Shown: positions 56,336 through 64,000 of the stretch, in pieces
How positions within the stretch are numbered: the first letter of the stretch is position 1
Layout of the letters: the number at the start of each line of letters is the position of its first letter
From: Takakia lepidozioides
Lineage: Eukaryota; Streptophyta; Takakiopsida; Takakiales; Takakiaceae
Assembly (NCBI GenBank): GCA_030704615.1
Contig: CM060732.1
Span: 79,943,171 to 80,007,170, forward strand
Reading direction: 5' to 3'
Length of the DNA stretch: 64,000 nt
Translations under genes and position numbers: made by a program
Notes under the pieces: model-generated
Seen by the model: only the letters and a program-made list of their open reading frames with translations
What the model was told of the DNA's origin: nothing
Databases searched by the model: none

Positions 56336-56970
56336 TGTCACGGACATAGCCCAGAGGAACTTACCAGGAGTAAATACCAGAAGTTATCAAGTTACAATGT
56401 TACCGAAAGTTACCATGACTTACCGTGATTTATCATGATTTACCATGATTTATCATTACTTACCAAGTTACCGGGAGTTTACCAAACAAGAGTAACTTGG
56501 TAAACCACTCAGGAAGCTTCCTTTGGAGGAAACTTCTCCATCAAGATACCTCATTTGTTTAAGGAAGCTTCTCCATCAAGAAAGCTTTGTTTAATCTTGG
56601 AAACTTCTCCAGCAAACAACCTCCATAGGGGAAGCTTCTTAGTAACCAGTATATATAGGAGGCGAGACTGGACACTCTTCAGTCTCGCCAACACCAGTTC
56701 AAGTTACTCTTGTTTCCAGTTCCCAGTACTCCAATCCAGTTCCCAGTACCCTAGCTCAGTTTCCAGTATCTGGTACTCCAGTCCAGTTTCCAGCATTCTA
56801 GTATTCAAGTCGTGTTCCAATATCTTGTACTCTTGTTCATTGTTATAAAGATCGTCTTGATTCTCATTTACTCATCGTGCATTCGGCCACACCGACCTTG
56901 ACTTCTTGTCTAGCATTGTATCTCTAGTCTTATCTCTTGTTTGTGTTCAGTCATGTTCTCGTCCTTGACA
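56336..56970 (+). repeat. 5' LTR of gypsy copy A
   Basis: 635 bp, starts TGTCACGGACATAGCCC, ends GTTCTCGTCCTTGACA. It has a TATA box TATATATAG at 56650-56658 with a probable transcription start about 30 bp downstream. Repeated words AGTTACC/TTACCATGA and CAGTTCCCAGTA occur. After the LTR comes TTTGGCGAGACTAAAG, where the primer-binding site should be; I cannot match it to a tRNA. Confidence 0.9.
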
Positions 56971-57008
56971 ATTTGGCGAGACTAAAGTTTGTCCCTTAGT
57001 TAGTTAAA

Positions 57009-59385
57009 ATGGAAGGCACATTTGCGGAAATGGTCGCCACATTGCAGAGTCTTCAGCTCCAGCTGCAAGAACTTCGTGCCTCTACTGCCCAACTATAAAC
57101 TGATCAGTCTCAAGACCTTGGCAATGCTCTCAACAATTTGCAACAACAAATTTCAGAGTTGAAGGAGTCGAATAATGAATCTTCAACCTTACGAGTCCCT
57201 ACTACAACAAATCCTACTACAACGGTTCTTCCAAATCTTCAACAGATTACAAGGGAACCAAAGGTCAGCATGCCCGAGAAATTTGATGGGACGAGATCAA
57301 GATTTCGCGGTTTTGTTCAACAAGTACGATTGTTCCTACGACTACATCCACAACGCTATTCTGATGAAGGTATTCAAGTGGGATTCGTGGGCACCCTTCT
57401 ATCAGGCACTGCCCTATCTTGGTTTGCACCACTATTAGAGAAAAATTTCGCATTTACTATACAATTTTAAAGCGTTCGTGTCCGAGTTCACTGCAACGTT
57501 TGGAGAGAATGATATAGAGAGAGTTGCAGAGACAAAGATGCGAAATCTTCGACAATGAGCACGTCCAGCTTCCATTTATGCTGCCGAATTTCGACAACTT
57601 GCGTGCGACCTTGACTGGAATGAGAAGAGCCTCATTAGTCGATTTCGATATGGCCTAAAAGATGATATTAAAGATTTGTTGCTGACAATGCCAAACGTGA
57701 GTACATTAAGCGAATTCATCACCCAAGTCATTGCATGCGATAATCGTTTGTTCGAAAGTCGTCAAGAGAAGCGATCTGGATGGTCGACGTCGCACCATGC
57801 AGCTGCTACAACGGTACCAAACACAACGATCCATCAGACATCCGGTAATGATCCTATGCAGATTGATGCTGTCCGATTTAAGCCATTGACGCCACATGAA
57901 AAACAAAGACAGCCCTCGAATGGATTATGTCTTTATTGCGGAGAAAATGATCACATGACATTAAACTGCCCCAACAAAAGAAGATTCAAAGCTCGGGGCA
58001 CCACTCAAGTGTTCGATACGAGGAGGTCGGAAAACGAAGATGTCCAGTCACAGTAGGGACCATGCGGCTGGACACCCCAAATTTCTCACAAAAAAAATGT
58101 CTTTTTCTACCTCCAGACCCTGTATCTTGTTTCATAGTTCCAGTAAAGATCAGGATGCAAAATTGAGATATCTCCGTAGAAACACTTTTGGACTCGGGCG
58201 CTTCAGCGTGTTTTATTGACAAAGACTTGCGAAGCAACACAATATAACGCTCGTAAGAAAGAAATTCTCGGTCCCTGTTGAAGTTATCGATGGACGACCG
58301 TTAGCATCAGAAAATGTTGACCATGAAACTCGACCCCTTGAAGTGAAGCTTAAAAATCAAGCATCACAGATTGTTTTCAATGTTATCCAGTCTCCAACGA
58401 ATCCTGTGATCCTTGGACTTCCCTGGTTTGTACTTCATAATCCTGACATCGACTAGCAATCACGAAAAATTTCGGCAAGACAAAAATGCAAAAGTATCAA
58501 AGGTATTCAACCCCTGTTTCTTGGAGCTAGAGCCTTCATGAGAGCTATAAAAAAGGAGGCAACATTTGCACTTTATGCGACCTCGATCAAGACCACAACA
58601 GACAAATGTACTTCAACATTACCCGCTCAATATCAAGATTTCAAAGATGTCTTCGAGAAGAAAAATGCAGACATATTGCTTGAACATCGACCTTATGACT
58701 ATGCAATTGAGTTACAAGAAGGAGCCCAACCACCATTCGGCCCAATCTATAACTTATCCCAGACGGAGTTGGCTGCATTACGCGAATACATTGATGAAAA
58801 TTTGTCAAAGCACTTCATCCGATATTCCAAATCACCCGGCGGGGCGCCTATTTTGTTTATGAAAAAGAAGGACGGATCATTACGCATGTGTGTCGACTAT
58901 CGCGGTCTCAACAAAGTCACAATCAAGAATCATTATCTGTTGTCGCTGATTTCTGGGTTTTTCGACCAGCTGGGACGAACGAAATTTTTCATCAAAATCG
59001 ACTTGAGATAAGCTTATAACCTTGTACGGATAAAAGAAGGAGACGAATGAAAAACAACTTTTCGAACAAGGTATGGACATTTTGAATACAGTGTTATGCC
59101 TTTCGGTCTTACAAATGTTCCAGCAATTTTCCAAAATATGATGAATGACATCTTTCGAGAATTTTTAGATGACTTTGTAGTCATCTATTTGGACGACATT
59201 TTGATATTTTCACAGAACGAAGAAGAACATGGCCGCCATGTACGCCTTGTCCTTGATAAATTAAGAGAAAAAAGACTATATGCCAAGTTGGAGAAATGTC
59301 TTTTCCATCAATCTGAGGTCGAATTTCTGGGCTACATTATTTCCAACAAAGGCGTTTTTATGGATCAGAAGAAAATACAAACCAT
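57009..59385 (+). pseudogene. copy A gag-protease-RT, 5' half
   Basis: The ATG at 57009 starts gag (MEGTFAEMVATLQSLQ) with an early TAA at about 57096. The gag core has SMPEKFDGTRSRFRGF and FVGTLLSGTALSWF; a frameshift lies near 57468. One zinc knuckle, CLYCGENDHMTLNC (CX2CX4HX4C), is at about 57930. Protease has the active-site LDSGASACFID at about 58190 followed by frame loss. RT has [15 protein letters not shown] (58890), MPFGLTNVPAIF (59096) and YLDDILIF (59188). It stops at the CACTA insertion, target duplication CAT at 59383-59385. The frame resumes at 29306. Confidence 0.85.
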
Positions 59386-59414
59386 CACTACAAGATATGA
59401 GCATTTTTAGGACT
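59386..59414 (+). repeat. CACTA left terminal inverted repeat
   Basis: CACTACAAGATATGAGCA then TTTTTAGGACT, paired with 29274-29302. It is preceded by the CAT duplication at 59383-59385. Confidence 0.85.
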
Positions 59415-59429
59415 ACGGCTTTGGCGGAG

Positions 59430-59830
59430 TCATAAAAACTGCACTAGGTAGATGACTACAGAGCGCTGAAATGCGTTGCAGTCATAGTTTTATCACTACA
59501 TAATGCCGGATATCACTACATGACTCCGGAAAGTTAGGAAGTTTTGGTCAAACATTGTTGATCACAATGACAGGGATGGTTTCTATGACTAGTGTGATAT
59601 GTTTGACTACACGTGGACGACGTTTCATGGAATGTTATGACTCCATGACTGGAGATGGTTTCACGGCTCTAATTATACGACTACATCGCTACACGTGTCA
59701 TTTCGAAGGCAAATACCCGAATGTATTCATCCATTGGACGAGTTTGACATGACATGTAAACTTATGACTGTCTGACTGCAGATTGATTCATGACTATATA
59801 TATATGACTACATCACTACACGTGGCATTT
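59430..59830 (+). repeat. CACTA left subterminal repeats
   Basis: Repeated words TGACTACA, GACTACATC, CTACACGTG and CATTTCGAAGGC-like occur in direct and inverted order. They mirror the TAGTCATA and CACGTGT words near the right end. This is the usual binding-site layout of CACTA termini. Confidence 0.6.
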
Positions 59831-60539
59831 TAAAGGCATTTATATGACTTTATTAGTACACGTGTCATTTTGAAGACATATACATGAATGGATCCATCCA
59901 TTGGATGAGCTCATCCATCCATGTTTGCCGAAATCCTATCAGCTTAGTACATGTGGTAGTTTCCTATTGGTTTGATATAGCTCAAGCATTTTGTAGTTAC
60001 CGTAGAGCACTAAGTCGCATTCTTCATTGAGTTTGTAAAGTGAGAGTTTGCAGAGGATGCCATTTGGAATGTGGAATTTGCAGAGAGGGAATGTGCGACA
60101 GTATGGCTGAATGACGGGTCGTGTCTTCAAATGCGATGATTGCAAGATAGCATGGTGATCATATCATAGGCGAGAACTGCATCTACTTGAAGAAATTTGG
60201 ACGTTACCTTCATGGACATGTATGGAAGCATCGACGATGCGAATTCGAAGGGAGAGTTCGATAGGATTTACAAAGGTTATCTGGTGTCAGATTGGTAAGT
60301 TATAATCGAAATGTTTAAATATCTACTGCCAAGTCTACATCTCTTCCATTAGCAGTTATAACCAATCACCATCATCAAGCTACAGGCCCGATGCGAAATC
60401 CCAATCGGAACCTGCATCTTCCTCCCCCTTTTTGTCCTTATTTCGCTGTCAAACCCTTCATTCTATGTGGAAGGCAAACCCCTCATGATCTTGATTTTGG
60501 GAATTCTTTTCCAATGCAATGCTGTTAGGATATGGGTAG

Positions 60540-61860
60540 CATTGTCGTCATCACAGGTTGGCCGGTCAAATAATGGAAGATATTACAAAAGAAAGGTTGA
60601 AGCTGGCCGCCAGTATATGCGTTCTCTCTGCTGGCTTCACCAAGAATGTGCAGGGTCGTAATGTCCTCACTAACTTTTAGGTTACTCTTATTTTAAGTGG
60701 GTGCAGTGCTGCTTCTAGTATAGGGCTCTTATCACTCAGTACATCATAGCGAAATTGAAGTGCTTATTCTCAGGTAAATCTGTGTCTTTTGGCACTCTAA
60801 AATGAGTTTTTTTTGTTGTCAGGGTTAAAGGCCGTGTTGTAAATTGACTTGGGATTGGTCCAGGGAATAAATTTCACCACAGACAAGTTGATGGAGGCTG
60901 GTGCGGAAATGGTAGAGTCTGATAGAGTCACATGTTGCGGATGTGAAAACAACAGACAATTACATGTTGCGGATTTTCTGCATTGGCTTCACAAAGAAGC
61001 GACCCAACCACATTAAGCGCACTTGCTACGCACAATTTCAAAAATGTTAGACAATTTCTAGGGCTCTTCGACAAAATGATGCAATTCTTAGAAGTTGAAT
61101 GGCAGTCTCTGAAAGAAATAGAACCTCAAGTACACCAACCAATAGTTTTTGGGGATAATGAAGGCATTTCAGGTCTCTGATGTCCATTTCTGAGGTTCAT
61201 GTGTGAGTGGGAAAGAGAGACAGAGACAGAGACAGAGACAGAAATTTCCATAGAACATGACGGTTGCAATGGTGGTTGCTTGTCAGGAACACTGCAAAAC
61301 ATTGTATGCAGCCAGTATTTCCATGCAGGTCCTTCACCAGTTTCGCGATATGCAGCCTGATGTAAGTAGTGTTACCATGTCTCGGCTTGCTTTGGTGGAA
61401 GATGAGGGAGATCATTGTGCATGAAGCTCAAACTTGTGATTTGAAGGTTCTTGTAGCCAAGTCCATTCCAGAGGTGATTGGAAAAGACATTGAGAAGATA
61501 TCAGCCAGTATGTATCCTATACAGAACACCTTCAGCCACAAAGTAAATATTATGAAAGCTCCCAGAGTTGATGTGGGCAAGCTTATGGAGGTAGAACTCG
61601 CTTCCATCCTCTAATTTAAGTGCTGGATAAGTTTCAGTTTAGTGTCAACGTTCACTGCATACATTGGTTGTTTTCTTGGCTGGTATCTTGTTGCTTGGCT
61701 GCTTTCATGGGGATCACATACAGTGAGGAGGTGGGAGCAAAGATAGAGCGACATGTTGGTGAGTTGGAAGAGCTTGAAGAGGAGCATGTTGAGGTACCAG
61801 GGGTTAAATTTCCCGTGTGTAGTGGAAGGGGGGGAGTACGAACGTAAGTTCTGCTGCAAT
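60540..61860 (+). pseudogene. RPS3A: captured 40S ribosomal protein S3a fragment with introns
   Basis: Blocks match ribosomal protein S3a in order: VQGRNVLTNF (60648-60677), NFTTDKL (about 60868), [20 protein letters not shown] with [11 protein letters not shown] (60940-61040), [20 protein letters not shown] (61390-61460), [28 protein letters not shown] (to about 61597), and ITYSEEVGAKIER (about 61710). Intron-like gaps between blocks show that genomic DNA, not mRNA, was captured. The N-terminal third is missing and there are stops and frame changes, so it is a pseudogene. It lies inside the CACTA element between the left end and the tnp2 C-terminus, on the opposite strand to tnp2. Confidence 0.75.
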
Positions 61861-62264
61861 AATTTTTTATTTCCAGCCTACATGTTCTTGTTGGATATTA
61901 ATTGAAGTGCTTTCAATGTTGCTGCAATACCATAATAAAGTGGAGGTTGTTGAATGCAGTTGGCCTTGCTTGGTGCGGACAGAATCCATTGCAATGTGGA
62001 GATGGCTGATTATAGCATTTCCAGAGGATGGTGTGGATGACCTTGCGTGGTGCATGCAGAGTCCGTGGCAATGTGGAGATGGCTGAATGGGCAAAGGAGG
62101 CAAGTGGCAAAGAAGCCACGTCACTGGTACATAGTTGTGTGCGACATACTATAAGAAACTGTACTATATGTCATTCCAGAGACTGTCATTGTTGGTCCAT
62201 GTGTTTTACAATAATGCTATCAATATAAGACTTCTGGTTTGCATTGGAAGCTCAATCCCTGTAA

Positions 62265-62700
62265 GTTCATTGTGTGTGAAGCTCAAACTTGTGATTTGAA
62301 GGATCTTGTAGCCAAGTTCATTCAACCGGAAAGGAAAAATTCTGAAAGCTCCCAAATTTGATGTGGGCAAGCTTATGGAGGTAAAACTCAGCTTCCCTCC
62401 TCTAATGTAAGTGCTGGATAAGTTTCATTTAGTGTCGACCTTCACTACATATATTGGCTCTTTTCTTGGCTGGTTTCATATTTTCTTGGCTGGTATGCTG
62501 TTGGTTGGTTTCTTTTATTTCACGTGTGTAGTGGAAGAGGAGAAGTACTTTCCTAAGTTCTGCTGCAACAATGTCTTTTTCCAGCCTAGATGTTCTCGAT
62601 GGATACAAATTGAAGTGCTTTGAATGTTGCTGCAATACTATAATAAAGTGGAGGGTGCTGAATGCAGTTGGCCTTGATTCGTGCAGGCATAATCCAGGGA
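62265..62700 (+). pseudogene. second, shorter RPS3a-derived copy
   Basis: This repeats parts of 61420-62000: [15 protein letters not shown], then a deletion, then a [13 protein letters not shown]-like stretch in a shifted frame. The same downstream intron sequence follows (GCTGGATAAGTTTCA, TTTTCTTGGCTGGT). The copies have diverged, so the duplication is not recent. It shows that the captured segment was duplicated within the element. Confidence 0.6.
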
Positions 62701-63007
62701 AATGTGGACATAGCTGAAACCCCATGATAGCATTTCCAGAGGATGGTCTGGATAGCCTTTCGTGGCGTGTGCCGAATCCATGGCAAGAAAACATTGCAGG
62801 CAGAACCCATGGCAATGGTACCAGCACGGGTTGGTCCAAAACCAATTGCAACAACAAATGAATAAAGGGTGCTGAAAGGAAAGCACTCCATAATTGATCA
62901 TAAAATCCACTGTCCAAGCATGATATCTTAATGGGAATGCGAAGGGAGTGTTACGACCTTAAACTATCATGCATGGTCTATAACTGGAGTGCACAAATCT
63001 AGCATAT

Positions 63008-63543
63008 CTAATCTTCATCATCCTCATCTATGTCTGGGTCACTACATGTATCACTGTCTTCATCACAAACTTGATCTTGTCCAAGGGTTGGCTGAACATC
63101 ATCACCACGTATACGGGGTGCTCGGAGGTACAAGGAGGCCACCTGCTCTGGAGTAACCGGTACCGCTCGGCTGCATGTTGGGCCATCAGTAACCAGAGTC
63201 TCCTCTAGTCTTTGTGGGGCTAACAATCCTTCCACTTCCGCCACATCATCATTATCAATTGATATGTCGCAGACCACTCTACGTGCTCGGGGGCTCTTCT
63301 CCAGGACGACTTTCCACCCCGGCTCCTTCACACAATAAAAAAAAAACACTTGATCAACCTGGCCAGGAAACACAAAAGGTTGCTCAGAAGATGGAAGCAT
63401 ATGGTTAAAATTGACCAGTGTGAATCCAGCATCATCCTGCTTCATTGACATAGGTTGACGACCCACGCGACGCGCCTGTACCCACGAACACAAAAACACT
63501 ATAGGCTGTGTTTGGCCATAGTCAATTTGCAAAATCTCCCTTA
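63008..63543 (-). pseudogene. tnp2: CACTA tnp2 C-terminal domain (DUF4216-like)
   Basis: The minus-strand frame ends at 63008 after an acidic tail (DPDIDEDDED). The conserved part reads REILQIDYGQTQPIVFLCSW, then DDAGFTLVNFNHM, PFVFPGQVDQVFFFYC and GWKVVLEKSPR, typical of the DUF4216 domain of tnp2 transposases. The frame continues at 20563 as ...EEPTRYV-V-REIL with no lost base. The frame upstream of 63543 in the window is gypsy sequence. Confidence 0.85.
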
Positions 63544-64000
63544 TAATCATCCACAGACTGATGGTCAAACCGAACGTGTAAACCAGATTTTGGAGCAGTA
63601 TCTTCGCTGTATGATAAATTATCACCAAGATAATTGGACGGATCTTCTGTCATTGGCTGAGTTTGCCTACAACAACACTATACATTCTTCGACCAATCAA
63701 ACTCCATTTTTCTCCAATTATGGTCATCATCCTCAAGCAAACCATTTCCACATGAAGACTGTTGGAAAACCTGCTGCAGAAAACCTTGCTACTCATCTTG
63801 TTACAATTCACAAGGAGCTTATATTCCACCTCGCAGAAGCTCAAAAACCTTACAAGGAGTATACAGATCAATGTCTCCAACTCCAACCTCAGTTCAAGGT
63901 CGGAGATCGTGTGTGGTTTTTTCGACGAGACATATAGACCTCACGACCATTAAGGAAGTTGGATTATTAACGCTTGGGACCATTCAAAATTATTCGATAA
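63544..64000 (+). mobile_element. Ty3/gypsy copy B, right part (integrase C-terminal half)
   Basis: It starts TAATCATCCACAGACTGATG, the next bases after ACAAC in this family (compare copy A at about 30375-30400). It encodes HPQTDGQTERVNQILEQYLR, the catalytic-Glu part of the integrase core, then LAEFAYNNTIHSSTNQTPFF and FKVGDRVW. A TAG near 63937 interrupts. It runs past the window end, where the chromodomain and 3' LTR would be expected. Confidence 0.8.

Larger units (their letters stand above)
20563..63543. other. 42,981-bp insert with circularly permuted internal order
   Basis: Both edges lie between gypsy copy B integrase and a CACTA tnp2 gene. Joining 20562 to 63544 restores the copy B integrase sequence exactly as seen in copy A (ACAAC then TAATCATC). 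Joining 63543 to 20563 restores an open tnp2 reading frame on the minus strand. Inside, one CACTA element and two gypsy elements are each split so that their halves join only across the insert's ends, and the TSDs agree (CAT for the CACTA, GTAAG for copy A). A circle that opened and inserted explains all of this. I cannot exclude an assembly artefact. Confidence 0.8.
59386..63543 (-). mobile_element. CACTA element, left-terminus segment
   Basis: 4,158 bp starting with the terminus CACTACAAGATATGAGC inserted in copy A RT. The first 500 bp carry TGACTACA/GACTACAT subterminal words. It holds a captured RPS3a fragment on the + strand and the tnp2 C-terminus on the minus strand, which reads in frame into 20563. 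Together with 20563-29302 it makes a 12,898-bp element. Confidence 0.85.

Noticed and set aside
20563-63543. Ordinary nested insertion into gypsy copy B
   Set aside because: Neither edge is an element terminus, and the split elements join only across the insert ends, which simple nesting cannot give.

Overview
The window is nuclear DNA of a streptophyte (plant-lineage) genome that is rich in transposable elements. It holds one recognisable host gene, a plant-type trehalose-6-phosphate phosphatase (TPP) with at least 11 coding exons. The rest is mostly Ty3/gypsy, Ty1/copia, CACTA (En/Spm) and LINE sequence at different stages of decay. A Ty3/gypsy element that carries a cytosine DNA methyltransferase points to a charophyte alga (Chara/Klebsormidium grade), because retrotransposon-borne methyltransferases have been reported from charophytes and dinoflagellates. 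The species call is inference.

Layout: 1-8.2 kb is intergenic and presumed 5' region. 8.25-15.4 kb is the TPP gene on the + strand, with LINE fragments in its last intron. 15.4-18.5 kb holds decayed element relics. 18.56-20.562 kb is the left part of a chromovirus-like gypsy (copy B), cut inside its integrase. 20.563-63.543 kb is inserted material. 63.544-64.0 kb is the continuation of the copy B integrase.

Inside the insert the parts are circularly permuted. A CACTA element (12.9 kb in total) occupies the insert's two ends (59386-63543 and 20563-29302). Its tnp2 gene reads in frame across the join 63543->20563. It has 29-bp terminal inverted repeats and a CAT target duplication, and it sits in gypsy copy A. 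The 5' half of copy A is at 56336-59385 and its 3' half at 29303-32327, with matching GTAAG target duplications at 56331 and 32328. Copy A sits in the gag of a third, minus-strand gypsy (copy C), whose two parts (32333-33199 and 55133-56330) also join to the base. All of these adjacencies hold only if 20563-63543 once closed on itself. The simplest reading is that a 42,981-bp circular DNA opened inside tnp2 and was integrated into copy B with no lost or added bases; an assembly error must be excluded first.

The insert also carries a young methyltransferase retrotransposon (about 42.5-53.55 kb). It has a 3-kb leader with a G-rich minisatellite, gag with two zinc knuckles, a DNMT3-like methyltransferase in the same frame as pol, then RT, RNase H and integrase, ending in a PHD finger. 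The two copies of its LTR differ at two of 317 positions, both CpG transitions. The CACTA element has picked up host sequence: an intron-containing 40S ribosomal protein S3a fragment and part of an FCP1/NIF-type phosphatase domain. A coatomer epsilon-like exon lies near 40.8 kb. Most element genes contain stops or frameshifts and are treated as pseudogenes.
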